Below, one piece after another: positions 1 to 10,172 of a stretch of DNA of 64,000 nucleotides. The notes under the pieces were generated by a model. That model was not told where the DNA came from. It saw only the letters and a list, made by a program, of their open reading frames with translations, and searched no databases. Source of the DNA: Viridothelium virens (Eukaryota > Ascomycota > Dothideomycetes > Trypetheliales > Trypetheliaceae); NCBI GenBank assembly GCA_010094025.1, contig ML991783.1, positions 62,001 to 126,000 on the forward strand, written 5' to 3'. The stretch's first letter is position 1, and the number at the start of each line of letters is the position of its first letter. The translations under genes were made by a program, and so were the position numbers.

Positions 1-971
1 TTCTTAGAGATGACTTCGGGAGGGTCGAGGAGGTCGATCTTGCTATCTGATGATTTCAAGTGAGCAGCCGTATCTTGGCAACGAACGGATCCGAATCATG
101 GCACAAAACAGATAAGGGATAATATTACCGGCGTCACTGGAACTCATTTTTCCTCCTTTCAAGCCGGCAACCATGGGACTAACGAGATGCGCACGCTAAA
201 GATCCCATAAGTATGTGATGGTTTCCTGAGTTGCTGCAATCTCACCTGCCGATATCCAAGTTTAGGTAACCATTCCTTTGCGGCCACGAATAGCTTCCTC
301 TGGTCGACACCTACCTCGGATTAGCAGGATACAATCAAACTTAATGTTGAGAATACCTCCTAGCTGAGCGTCGACATGAAGATGTTCTTCATCGAGCACT
401 TGAAGGATAGGGTAAAGAAGGCCGCTCAAGGGCGAATTTCCCGATTGTTTGACAATTTCTGCCCCAGCCCTTTTTGCGTCATGTTCTGATACCAAAGATG
501 ACAACCGATACACATCCATCACATATTCGGGACTCTTCTGATATGAAGTTCCGAGAACGAACTGGAGCTTTTCCGTGGGAACGCCCACAGACTCTAATAT
601 TGCCGTTATAATCAGTCGATACCAGACGGCCCGACTCTCAACAAGCTCAATTGGCGCTTTGAGATTGTCGAGGAAGCCGTGAATGTCGGCCAGTAAGCAG
701 ACAACGTCGCAACCCGCCGCCAAAAGCTGTGCGATTTTCAAGGCTGGGACGTAGTAGCCAGTATGAGGTCGACCGGTCGTCGCGGTACCTGCGTGGTAAA
801 TAGGAGAAGACATCAGCGTGTCCGAAGCAGATCGAAATAGAAGGAGGTGTTACCCCAGTACACTCTTGGGTTCCGTCCTTCGGCCAATATACTCTCAATC
901 AACTCGGGGTCCAAAATTTCGGCAAGATTTTCGCGAATCATTGAAAACCGCTCTTTCGCGTCGAGATCCAT
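1..971 (-). CDS. TYS1: Tyrosyl-tRNA synthetase, cytoplasmic (3' part off the window)
   Basis: Class I aminoacyl-tRNA synthetase that charges tRNA-Tyr in the cytosol. Reading leftward, the exons are 971-854, 788-357, 310-246, 195-129 and 46-1; introns are 65, 46, 50 and 82 bases with GT-AG ends. The spliced protein starts MDLDAKERF and shows the [11 protein letters not shown] segment of the ATP site (the family's HIGH-like signature), then [20 protein letters not shown], the DAQLGGVDQRK tyrosine-binding segment, and [12 protein letters not shown] (the KMSKS-type loop). It then runs into [15 protein letters not shown] and leaves the window. The ATG at 969-971 is chosen because the protein from there matches the usual N-terminus; an upstream in-frame ATG at 1061 would only add an unconserved leader. 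The exon joins are read by eye but all keep frame and conserved residues. The C-terminal anticodon-binding region is not visible. Confidence 0.95.
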
Positions 972-1812
972 GGTGAGAAGATAGCATTTGAGAGAAGAAG
1001 CCAGAGGTAGAATGCTCAACCCGAGGAGTGAAAGATCAATTGATTTTTGGCGTTGACTCACATATCATGGAAACGGTGCAGAGTGAGCCGAGATTGAGCC
1101 GAGATTGAGCCGAGATTGAGTCGGACGTGAATTTGCTGAGTCAAGGGGCCAATTCGACTAACCTAGTTCGGCGTATAGAAAGATTGCTTTTTATGCTTTC
1201 ATAGCACTGCCAGCCATAGATCTCCGGTACCGGAATAGAAGCACTAAACACTCGACGTATTGTCTAAAGGTTCTAAGCTTCCGTTACGGCGATCTCCACA
1301 CTAAATTTGACTAATAATCTGAGCTTTAGAAAGATGACGGGCGAATAGTATAGTTAGGGGGCTTTTAATATTAATCTTATTTAAACTTCTATAGGTGAAG
1401 AGAGAGTTCGATACGAACTACGGTCACTTGCTCAGTGTCGGGAGCCCCAAAATCAGGCGCCGCTAGTTCAGGCTGCACCCATCCTGGCTCACTGCGACTC
1501 AGGGCGTGCTCAAGCTTGCTCAGTTTGGCTCGCTGACGGCTCGGGCTGCTGGCTAAGCGCTCACGTTACACACCTGAGGGAGGTATCTTAACTCACGCCC
1601 GAACGCAGAAATGGACTTTGTATGAAGTCACTTTGTCCTTGAATACATTCCGCCATTTCAGGCCAGAAATCATGGATGAACGAAAATGAAATGCGAAAAC
1701 ACTGTTTATGGTTGGGCACACTTTGCTCATACGACACTACGCTGTTTCTCATTATTGAAGTATGCAACAAGAAGCCAACCCAAACCTTAATCCCATCAAC
1801 GCCATAACGCCT
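972..1812. other. Intergenic region, TYS1 promoter and 3' flank of the ABC transporter gene
   Basis: About 840 bases without a supported gene. It contains the 11-base tandem repeat near 1085 and an AT-rich stretch around 1350-1400. Short open frames here show no recognisable protein. The tyrosyl-tRNA synthetase start lies at its left end and the ABC transporter stop at its right end. Confidence 0.6.
1085..1117. repeat. 11-base tandem repeat, three perfect copies
   Basis: The unit gagccgagatt is repeated three times without a mismatch, followed by a partial, diverged fourth copy. It lies about 115 bases upstream of the tyrosyl-tRNA synthetase start, so it is in that gene's promoter or 5' leader. 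No function can be read from it; copy-number variation between strains would be expected. Confidence 0.8.
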
Positions 1813-4059
1813 TCAATTAATCTCAACGCCAGAATCATCAGTATCTGAGCCTATCTTCTCAACAGCAGCATCTGACTCACCATCATCTGATGCTGGTTCG
1901 TCACCCTCCGACTGCGATTCCTGTGCACTAGGATTCGTGCTTGAACCGCTCAGCTGTCCCCTCCCGAACTGTCTCTTGACCAATTTAGCATACTTTCCTC
2001 CACGACCAATGAGCGCATCATGCGTGCCTCGCTCGATGATTTGCCCATTATCAATGACTAGTATCAAATCTGCGTGCATGATAGTTGATAGACGATGTGC
2101 AACGATAAAGGTCGTGCGACCTGCGCATAGTTTCTTTAGGCCTTCTTGAATCTTCTTTTCAGTCTCAGTGTCTACTGCGCTCGTCGCTTCATCCAGAAGC
2201 ACAATCTTCGGCTGTTTGATAATCGTCCTGGCGATCGAAATTCGTTGGAGTTCTCCACCGGAAAGTTTTACGCCTCCCTCCCCTACTTTTGACTGGTACC
2301 CCTTCGTAAAAGTCATAATTTTATCATGGATAGCGGCTGCACGACAGGCATCGTACACTTCTTCGTCCGTAGCATCAAGGCGGCCGTATCGTATGTTATC
2401 CATAATTGACTTATTGAACAATCTTGCGTTCTGAGGTACGATACCGAATACATCTCGGAGGCTTTCTTGCGTGACATCTCGGAGGTCTTGGCCATCAATC
2501 GTGATACTTCCGTTGCAAACATCATAGGATCGAGGCAACAGCTTGATTATTGTCGACTTGCCTCCGCCTGTCTCACCTACCAATGCGATTGTCTTCCCGG
2601 CTTCGGCTACAAAATTCAGGTCCTTGAGGATGACCTTGTCAGGTTTGTAGAAAAAATCTACTCCCAGAAATTCAACCTGTCCTTTCTTGAACTCTAATGG
2701 GTTTGCCACGGCTTTGTCGGTAACGGTTTGCTTCGTAAGCATCAAGTTGAAAAAGCGCTCCAGGTCTGTCAAATCGCGTCGTATATACTTGTAAGTCGAG
2801 GCGAGATATTTCAATGGTCGCTGGATTGATTGCCAATGCTGAACAATGAGAATAAAGTCGCCCGCAGTATTGAGGCCGTTCAATATACGATGCACCACAA
2901 GCAAGCAAGCTGCAACGAGGCCAAGATGTGCGAACAAAGAGAGCATCTCATGATAGATTAAGAAGGTCAAGTCTGAGCGCTGGCCTGCTGCAATTTTCTC
3001 GTCTAGAGCTTTTTCAAAAAGATGCTGCTGGTGTATAGCTCCGTTGAATGCTGTAATCGTCTTCCAATTTGCTATAGATTCATTCTTGACTTTTCCAAAT
3101 CGCTTACGAGCAAGAGTCTCTGCTTTACGAGAACTTTTGATCCATCCGGAGCTCTCGTACGTAAGATATGCATAGGCGAGGGTTACACAAATAGCTAACA
3201 ATGCCATGGGCCAGTCGAAGAGATAAAAGAAGTATGCATAGGCGATAATGAGATCCAGAAGAATTGGTACCACATCGAAGGCAATCTGCTCACAGATACT
3301 GTACAGAGACGTTCCGCATTCCATGCGATTCAGTGTATCATAGGAAGCTTTGTCGTCGTGGTAATCCATTGAAAGAGCCATAACATGATCAAAAGCAGCT
3401 CTTTGGGAAGCTTTGTGGAAATGCAACTGAACCTGAATCTCCAGAGGTCTCAGGATAGCAGCTAGTATACCGCCCGGACCCAAAAATTTGTATAGAAGCC
3501 AGAGTCCGACCTCCTTGTAAGGTAGGGTGCTAAATTGAGCTTTGCCTGATCGCACGAACTCAGAGGATGGAGCGGAACTATCTTGACCTGACGAACGTGC
3601 TGCATCCCACAAGAGATTCATGGCCTTGCTTTCTTGATGATGTACAAGGACGTTGAGTACACTGTCAGAGAGTTTCTGGAGGATCATAGCCACCATGGCA
3701 AACTGAAGAACCATGTCTCTTGATGGCCATACGTCCGGGATAAGGTCAAAGAAACTCTTGAAGTATCTGAACCATCCTAAATCTTTCAGACGTTGTTTTC
3801 GCTGGCTCTTCAGATTCTTGACATCCTCATCAATGTCCTCATCGTCGAAGTCCGAATCTGCCTCGGAATCAAATTCATCATCCTCATCACCCCTTTGTTG
3901 CGAATCATTTGCCGTTGAAGATGCATTGACATCTTCGGTCCTTGGTAGAACCTTATACAATCGGAGGAGGCTGGCTCTGGATGTGGAATAATAGTGGGAG
4001 GGAAGGAGGAAAACAAAAGCACTGGTAAAGGCAACAGTGATCAAGAGTATGGCCGCCAT
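1813..4059 (-). CDS. Half-size ABC transporter, HMT1/ABCB6/ATM1-like
   Basis: A single-exon protein of 748 residues with one ABC membrane domain followed by one nucleotide-binding domain. The N-terminus is a hydrophobic segment (residues 1-20), then a very acidic linker (about 55-80). The membrane helices span roughly 115-440 and the ATPase domain about 470-700. The ATPase has Walker A GETGGGKST, signature LSGGE, Walker B IVLLDEATS and the H-loop in VAHRLST. The core resembles fungal HMT1 vacuolar metal or phytochelatin transporters and mitochondrial Atm1. There is no mitochondrial presequence, and the long acidic linker after an N-terminal helix favours the HMT1/ABCB6 branch. Family members usually carry a larger N-terminal membrane domain of about five helices. 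Only one helix is seen here, so upstream exons may be missing from this model or the protein is shorter. The C-terminal tail is acidic and serine-rich. Confidence 0.88.
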   Translation of the reverse strand: MAAILLITVAFTSAFVFLLPSHYYSTSRASLLRLYKVLPRTEDVNASSTANDSQQRGDEDDEFDSEADSDFDDEDIDEDVKNLKSQRKQRLKDLGWFRYFKSFFDLIPDVWPSRDMVLQFAMVAMILQKLSDSVLNVLVHHQESKAMNLLWDAARSSGQDSSAPSSEFVRSGKAQFSTLPYKEVGLWLLYKFLGPGGILAAILRPLEIQVQLHFHKASQRAAFDHVMALSMDYHDDKASYDTLNRMECGTSLYSICEQIAFDVVPILLDLIIAYAYFFYLFDWPMALLAICVTLAYAYLTYESSGWIKSSRKAETLARKRFGKVKNESIANWKTITAFNGAIHQQHLFEKALDEKIAAGQRSDLTFLIYHEMLSLFAHLGLVAACLLVVHRILNGLNTAGDFILIVQHWQSIQRPLKYLASTYKYIRRDLTDLERFFNLMLTKQTVTDKAVANPLEFKKGQVEFLGVDFFYKPDKVILKDLNFVAEAGKTIALVGETGGGKSTIIKLLPRSYDVCNGSITIDGQDLRDVTQESLRDVFGIVPQNARLFNKSIMDNIRYGRLDATDEEVYDACRAAAIHDKIMTFTKGYQSKVGEGGVKLSGGELQRISIARTIIKQPKIVLLDEATSAVDTETEKKIQEGLKKLCAGRTTFIVAHRLSTIMHADLILVIDNGQIIERGTHDALIGRGGKYAKLVKRQFGRGQLSGSSTNPSAQESQSEGDEPASDDGESDAAVEKIGSDTDDSGVEIN

Positions 4060-5197
4060 CGTACTCTGAGACGTCTTTCAAAGCGGGAGATCTTGATCCG
4101 TGGCCGTAGGCACTTTGTGTTTGAATGGAAGTAAAATTCTTTCGACTTTCAATCGAACCTTATTTGCAAAACTCTCGTTTGTGAGTCACGCCTAGGTTCC
4201 CGTGACGAGTTCGACCTATTTAAACTTGTGTAACACAGGAAATTAAATGAGGAAGAATCGGAAGTGACTGTGTTCTTTCGACATTGGTGTTCAAGTAAAG
4301 GCTTGGGATGTGATGTCGATCTCACAAGAGAAATCAACGAGATATAAAGAAAGGCCATCTATAGGCAAATTCCCTAAGAGTAAGGCTGACATCGTTTTGC
4401 CCCGGGCTTCTGCCTTACAATTGTGTCACAGATGAGTCACAGTGCCTAAGCAGCTAGTCGCAGAGATTTTGAGAAAATGCTGTGGATGTCCGTCATCACC
4501 ATAGAGAAGTGGAAAGGGGCTGGGGTCGTCCTGAATCTAAGCTAACAGTGGCATTGGAGTCACGATGCAGACAAACCTTGACGCGCGGCGTTAACTTGCA
4601 ATGTGGTAGTAGCCTAAACTATTAATTTTTGACCGGGTTATTCAGCTGGTAATGTAGTGTTGACTGCCGTAAAACAAGGGAGGCGGAGTCAGGTCGACCG
4701 GTGCAGGAAGACATGAGCCGCAGCTAAGCCTTATCAGCCTTCAGCATCGCGTCTGACTTATTACCCTCATTAATGATTCGGCCATTTGCAATCATCACAA
4801 GAGATAATGCATCGATCTAAAAATTCCGAAATTTCGAACAATCTGGCCTTGCTAGGCTACGATCCATAAGATGTACGGAGTAATGATCACAATCATGAAC
4901 TGTTCACTATTCAGGAGTCAATGAATTTGATATGAAAGCATACTACATATCTAGTTCTGTAATTACAACTCAGCAGCAGATGCATGGAAAATAAACTCGA
5001 CATGCTATTGACGCTGGAGCCAATTCCCAATGCCCAAATTACCCCGTTGATTTGTAGGATCCGTCGGATGGCGACATGCCATGCAATGTCATGAGAATGT
5101 GCAAACTCCACGAAAGTCAATTTGAAACCCATGCACCTCGAAGTTCCAAAAATTCCATCACTGCCGTTGCGCCCATAGTGGCGATGATCCTGACGAT
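4060..5197. other. Intergenic region between the ABC transporter start and the TFIIB stop
   Basis: About 1.1 kb without a gene I can support. It should hold the ABC transporter promoter next to 4060, and possibly unrecognised upstream exons of that gene, plus the TFIIB 3' end near 5200. One copy of the nine-base motif TACGGAGTA lies at 4874-4882. Confidence 0.5.
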
Positions 5198-6343
5198 CTA
5201 AGCAGTAGGGAGCCTCCTCATATCACCGTTGCGTAGAGTAATCCACTCCTTGAGCACGAGTTCGTCGCGAGCCTCATAAAGGTGTTTGTAGGACGTTCGA
5301 ATAGTGCCGTCACTCACGCCACACATCGCTCCAACCTCTTTCGGCGACTTGGGATGGCCCATTAAATGTGCGGCCATATAGATGCAGGCTGCTGCAACAG
5401 AGAGCGGAGATCGGCCAACCAGCAGACCTTGATGAGACACCCGTTCGGCAAGCTCTTCAGCAACCATCGGACAAGGATATGAAAGACCAAGCTTGCTACA
5501 GAAACGGTTGGACATCTGGGGAGCACGGCCAGAACCTTCCTCATCACCAATTTCATCGTTAAGAGATTGTCCTGTACGAGAATTAGATTCGATATTTTTA
5601 CTTGCAAGATACGTTGAACGAATTGATATAATCTTACCAGTAGGTAGACCATTGGTTTCTGACGCCTTCTTCGCAATGAACTTTTCAATCATTTTGAAAG
5701 TTCTTCCAATCTCCTTCTTTGAGACATTGCACATTTCATGAACCTCGCGGAAGGAGCGGGGGACACCGTGCTGACGACAAGCAAGAAAAATGCAACTTGC
5801 GATGACGGCTTCATTGGATTTACCCTTGAGAATCTTGCCGTCGTCTACCATCTTGAAGTTCAGTTTGGCGGTGTTGCAGACAGCTGGCTGGATGTGATGA
5901 GCGTCACAGACGGCGCCAATTTGTTTATAAGCGCCCATCAAGGATTTTTGTCCTTTGTCATTGATGGTCTTGTTCTGCGCCCGCGTCAAATCGCGAGCTG
6001 CAGCACCTCCGGTCTTGAACGAGATACTGGTTTCTAGTTGCTCTCCGTTAAGAAGAGGGTTTGCTGCCTCTCCAACACGAGATGGATCATCGTTGCCTTG
6101 ATCGTCATTTGCGAAGGTACGCCATTCGGAGCGGGTGTCGACAATACGGCTGCCCAGGACTAGTCCACAGGATGCGCAAATGGTATCTCCAGCAGCAAAA
6201 TCTTCTGTAAGGTTGGGTGGAGCCTCGCGACATTCGGGGCATATGAGGTGGATATTTAAGTTTTCTTGGAATGCCTCCGGGGCCTTGACTGCGGGCGCTT
6301 CAGGTATGGCACCTGGCGAGAGGATGGCGTTTGTTGCGGCCAT
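5198..6343 (-). CDS. SUA7: Transcription initiation factor IIB
   Basis: TFIIB bridges TBP on the promoter and RNA polymerase II. The N-terminal zinc ribbon is visible as CPEC near residue 35 and CASC about 20 residues later, followed by the B-finger/linker. Two cyclin-like repeats follow, the first ending around SKKEIGRTFKMIEKF and the second around the RSPLSVAAACIYMAAHL segment. A 66-base segment at 5572-5637 starts with GTAAGA and ends in ACAG. It falls between the cyclin repeats and encodes unconserved residues, so I treat it as an intron although it is in frame and has no stop. Spliced length is 359 residues, unspliced 381; the family is about 345-360. The start is the first ATG of a continuous frame with an Ala/Pro-rich leader before the ribbon. 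The gene is divergent from ATP14. Confidence 0.95.
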   Translation of the reverse strand: MAATNAILSPGAIPEAPAVKAPEAFQENLNIHLICPECREAPPNLTEDFAAGDTICASCGLVLGSRIVDTRSEWRTFANDDQGNDDPSRVGEAANPLLNGEQLETSISFKTGGAAARDLTRAQNKTINDKGQKSLMGAYKQIGAVCDAHHIQPAVCNTAKLNFKMVDDGKILKGKSNEAVIASCIFLACRQHGVPRSFREVHEMCNVSKKEIGRTFKMIEKFIAKKASETNGLPTGKIISIRSTYLASKNIESNSRTGQSLNDEIGDEEGSGRAPQMSNRFCSKLGLSYPCPMVAEELAERVSHQGLLVGRSPLSVAAACIYMAAHLMGHPKSPKEVGAMCGVSDGTIRTSYKHLYEARDELVLKEWITLRNGDMRRLPTA

Positions 6344-7084
6344 TCTGGTAAGAGGCTTGCGAGCGGTGTCAAAACGATGCGACGCTCTTTTCTTGATGCC
6401 TTTAGCAGACTTGTGTGGGGTGTAAGACTTTGCGCAGCAGCTGATAAAGAGTGGCGAATACAGCTTGGCGGTTGGGGATGAAGAAAGTTGACGGATGAAG
6501 GTGAAGAAGTTTGGCGGTTGGAGGTGAAGAAGTTTGGTGGCTGGAGGTAGAGGAGGTTAATTTAAAGTTGGGCTTAAGTGGATACGCCCGAGTGGAGCCT
6601 AATAGTGATTTCACACATGTTAGTGACTGTGAGAGTGAGTCTGGCATTGCGATCTCACAAACCGCTTGTCCAACCGTCACAACCAGCGAAGGTGTCCGTA
6701 AGTGCTTCGGAAAGCTCTCACAGAGAACGGCGAATCACGTCAAAGTCGTCGTCCGAAGGTCAGCGAGATGCTGAGAGTCTCTGAGCGACAGTATTGATGG
6801 ATTCCAGGACAAGCGCAGGTCGAAAAGGAGTGTGAGGGAGACAAAGAGTGAGGAGAATAATGGCTAGGTATTTGACGTTGGTGAGGCTGAGTCAAGTCAC
6901 GTTTCTCCCTAGGCCATTCTCAAACGCACGCAGCCGCGCGCTACTTGGTTGAGTGAGCAGGGTGACTGAGGACCGTGCGCAGCGGTGCTCCCTCCACTGC
7001 CGGAACTTTCGCCTCGCTATTTACACATCCGCCCTCCATTAGCGGAATCACCAATACCTACACATTACCGTCCGGCCTACCAAT
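6344..7084. promoter_or_regulatory. Divergent promoter region of TFIIB and ATP14
   Basis: About 740 bases separate the two outward-facing starts, so this stretch must contain both promoters. It is rich in G/A runs on the + strand between 6450 and 6560. No motif is distinctive enough to name a regulator. Confidence 0.6.
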
Positions 7085-7575
7085 ATGCTATCTATAAGGA
7101 CATCGGTATCTTCCAAAGCTTTCCATTGCGCAATTGAGAACTTACGGAACCTTCTAGCGACTGGCTTTGGCTCGAGTAGCTCGACAACATCATGCCCTTT
7201 CAAGACGGTCTCTCATCATCCCCACCGCCATTCGACAGGGTACGAAGATCATCTTAGTATCCCTTCGACGATTGCTTTTGTGCTGACTCTGATCTGTCAG
7301 CCGACTTGGTGCAGGACATGTACCTCCGTGAACTCAAGAGCTACAAGCCTACCCCTATAAAAGCATCAGATGCTGAAGGACACGTCCAAAAATTTGTCGC
7401 CCCAAAACCACCTCAATCACCCGAAGAGTCTGATATTGCAAAAGACTTACAAGCGTACGAGCAGCAGCAGGTTGAGATTGAAGGTCAAGCAAATACTTCG
7501 AGCGGGGCGCCCGCGGTGGAACAAGACTGGCTTGAAGAGGAAGAAGAGGATGAGGCAGCGCAGGCTCATCATTGA
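7085..7575 (+). CDS. ATP14: ATP synthase subunit h, mitochondrial
   Basis: Peripheral-stalk subunit of mitochondrial F1Fo ATP synthase. Three exons: 7085-7105, 7158-7239 and 7301-7575, with introns of 52 and 61 bases (GTATCT...CTAG and GTACGA...TCAG, the second with a TGCTGAC branch site). The spliced protein is 125 residues. It has an Arg-rich mitochondrial presequence (RLALARVARQHH, then SRRSLIIPTAIRQ), then ADLVQDMYLRELKSYKPTP, KASDAEGHVQKF and an acidic C-terminus. This order and the roughly 120-residue length are typical of subunit h. The tail DWLEEEEEDEAAQAHH is the acidic end seen in orthologues. The main exon alone would lack the presequence; the two upstream exons supply it in frame. 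Confidence 0.93.
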
Positions 7576-8520
7576 GCAGATGCGATAAATCAAGACGGCA
7601 TTATGTATCTTTAGCTCCTTTGCAGCCAATTTATTTGTGGTGTGTCTCCGATTTCGCGTACTCTTTCCTCACGATCCATGGCTTTGGGTCGATTGTTCTA
7701 GCTCATCACTCATCATGGTCATTCAAGCTCTTCGCGCGACGAAATGGGTTTCCTCCGATCTGAAGCTCCGATCTAAAGCAAAGCACACGGTGATGTGGCC
7801 ATTCTCATGACCTTTCGTAGGACTTTGTCTATCTAATTTCCATTTTCCTACTATCTGGATGCTGAAACACAACGTTCGACCTCAAAGTGATCATAAATTA
7901 GATGTATAACCACGAATGTGGGCCCTTTTTAGATCTGCTATCGTGAAGTTGTGCGTCCAGCTTAAGCAAAAGGCTATTCCCATGCACTTTCTAGATGGCT
8001 GCGCTCGAGGCAGGGGCACTAAGCTGATTTTATGCCAAAGGTAGACGAGTGATGATCATATCTAGCCACACGGATTATGACCATAATCTACAGGTACTAA
8101 TAATTGGATCACACTGGTCATGATATGATCCCATCCAAGTGATCTAATACAGAGCAAGGGCCGTGTGAGGGCGATGCGTCCGTTAGATTTATCCAATTTA
8201 TCTAGGTCGAGGTGCTGCGGACAATTTGGGGTCTCTTAAAATGTCGTTCAGTAAGTAAGATACGAACAAGGCTTTTATTTCCTCTTATACGGAGCAGTAG
8301 CATTTTCCTCAATAAGAATTGGACGGGTATCACGGAATTGTGCACTGAAGATGTGATGGCACTCATACCTTAGGAGGGCCGACGGGAGCATCTCTTGCGG
8401 GTCGGCCAAAGCGCGCGGCTACGCTAAGTGGGCGTCCGAGATTCGCACATTCTAATTTCACCACCTTCGAATTACGCTCCTCCCATCAACCCACCACATT
8501 CCAACAAGAGCGCCGACGTC
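7576..8520. other. Intergenic region upstream of the ribosomal protein eL33 gene
   Basis: About 940 bases between the ATP14 stop and the eL33 start. No gene or repeat is recognisable. It should contain the ATP14 3' end and the promoter of the ribosomal protein gene; a TC/CA-rich stretch lies just before the start codon at about 8455-8510. Confidence 0.5.
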
Positions 8521-9140
8521 ATGGAGCAGAAAAGTCATAGATGTATGCAAAAACTCTTTCACTAATTAAAGTTGTGCTAACAGACACCTCTTCATAGTAT
8601 ACGTCAAGTACGCTACCTTTATCCTGATTCGAGAGTCGACGTTAACATCTTGATCAGAGCCAAACACCTCAGCTATCGACGTGGAAAGCGGACCTCAAAT
8701 CCTGGTTGCAGGTAAATCGCCTTTCACTGGAGGATCCTGTGAGGATAATAGTAACGTGGAACAGTATCCTGAAGCTCGAAGGCGTTGGAGACCCCAGCGC
8801 TGCCCGGTGGGTTGCGACAATGGGATGCCACTCAACTCCTTCGATCGCTGATGTGTGGCGTGTAGATTCTACCTTGGCAAGCGTTGCGCATATGTCTACC
8901 GTGCAAGCAAGGAAGTCCGGGGCACAAAGCTGAGAGTGATTTGGGGAACGATCACAAATGTTCATGGTGTGTCCCTAGAATGGCGTGCATTGACGCTTTT
9001 GACCGATTACATGGAGAAATATGCTGATGGCGATTCCTGCAGGAAACTCGGGCGCCGTTCGCGCTAGGTTCAAGCACAACCTTCCAGCTCGCTCTTTCGG
9101 CGCCTCCGTTCGGGTGATGTTATACCCATCGTCGATATGA
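8521..9140 (+). CDS. RPL33: 60S ribosomal protein eL33 (L35Ae/L33)
   Basis: Structural protein of the large ribosomal subunit. Six exons: 8521-8542, 8598-8607, 8658-8711, 8765-8806, 8866-8966 and 9043-9140. The introns are 50-76 bases. All joins keep frame and give 108 residues, the normal eL33 length of 107-110. Conserved pieces, in order: [71 protein letters not shown] and the C-terminal [12 protein letters not shown]. The second exon is only 10 bases; it is required because reading through or using the nearer AG brings a stop. None of the exons is long enough to stand out alone, so the gene is easily missed by simple frame scans. Confidence 0.95.
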
Positions 9141-10172
9141 GTACGGCCGGAAGCATAGCAGGAGACGAGGTCATGGCGTATGGATGGATTGATTTATTGC
9201 TAGGGAAATTCAATTGAGGAATGAGAGTGTAGCGGCATAATCCGTGACGAGATTGCGTGGGGTCCATTCTACAGTCCGGTTCTGCATCTACATCCTATAC
9301 AATCATCGAAGAGCCACGAAAATGGAATAAAACAATCCAGACGCGTTCATCAGCTTTTTTGTTCTCCGTGAGTTAATTTCTAGTCCGAGATCGCGCAAAT
9401 ACGCCGACTATAGAAAATCAACAGCTTGCAGAGATCAAATTTGGCTAGTAGCTTGTCCTACATGTGGCTCAAAGGTGACGATAAGTACTGAAAGGCTGCA
9501 GGTCTACAGAAGCGCTCGCGAATGTACCGAGCTGAACACCGATCCTGGATGTAGTAGGTTTGGGTCGCGTTTGTGCAGACGACGTAAGGAAACTGGCAGC
9601 AGACCATGCCCAAAAAGTGCCGACTACAGGCGATTCACAGTTTCGATGATTTTCTCATTATTCTCGAGGGTATCATCATCGGAAAAAATTGCCAATAATT
9701 GTAGATGTAGATGAAGAAGCGAGACGGCGCGTGATGAGGTTGAAACTGGTGGGGATACATAAATGGGATGGACAAGGATGGGGACGTGGCGTTGACTGGG
9801 GGAGTGGCCGGCGGGCAAAGGACGGGGGGACCGAAACACAGCGCCTCATAGTCCCCGTCCACTGAAACTCTACCACTGGTCATCAATACGCAGTTCATTG
9901 AAACTTTCCTTTCGTACATTCGTTCTTTGCTCATCCTGCCTTTTTGAAGTTTGGTGGCCGACGTGATTTGCTCTGGTCCACGTTCTTGTCCAATCGCCCT
10001 ACCGACCCTCCGGTTCAACGAGGACGCGTCGTCATCCAATACATCGTTCGAGAAAGTATCGTCGGGAGTGCTTGCTACTGTGCATGACCTATACGGAGCC
10101 TCAGCCGGTCTGTAGTTCCGCAAATAGCATCATGGGACTGTTTCCATAAGCAAGTATCTTGCTTTACTCTGC
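9141..10172. other. Intergenic region between eL33 and the DUF1765 gene
   Basis: About 1 kb. A 162-residue frame on the minus strand (10123-9635) has no recognisable domain and low-complexity composition, so I do not call it. The promoter of the DUF1765 gene should lie at the right end. Confidence 0.5.

Noticed and set aside
1400-1440. Possible tRNA B-box (gagttcgatacgaac)
   Set aside because: No matching A-box, acceptor stem or cloverleaf could be formed around it.
9635-10123. 162-residue minus-strand frame upstream of the DUF1765 gene
   Set aside because: No domain, low-complexity tail and no supporting signals; more likely promoter or leader sequence.
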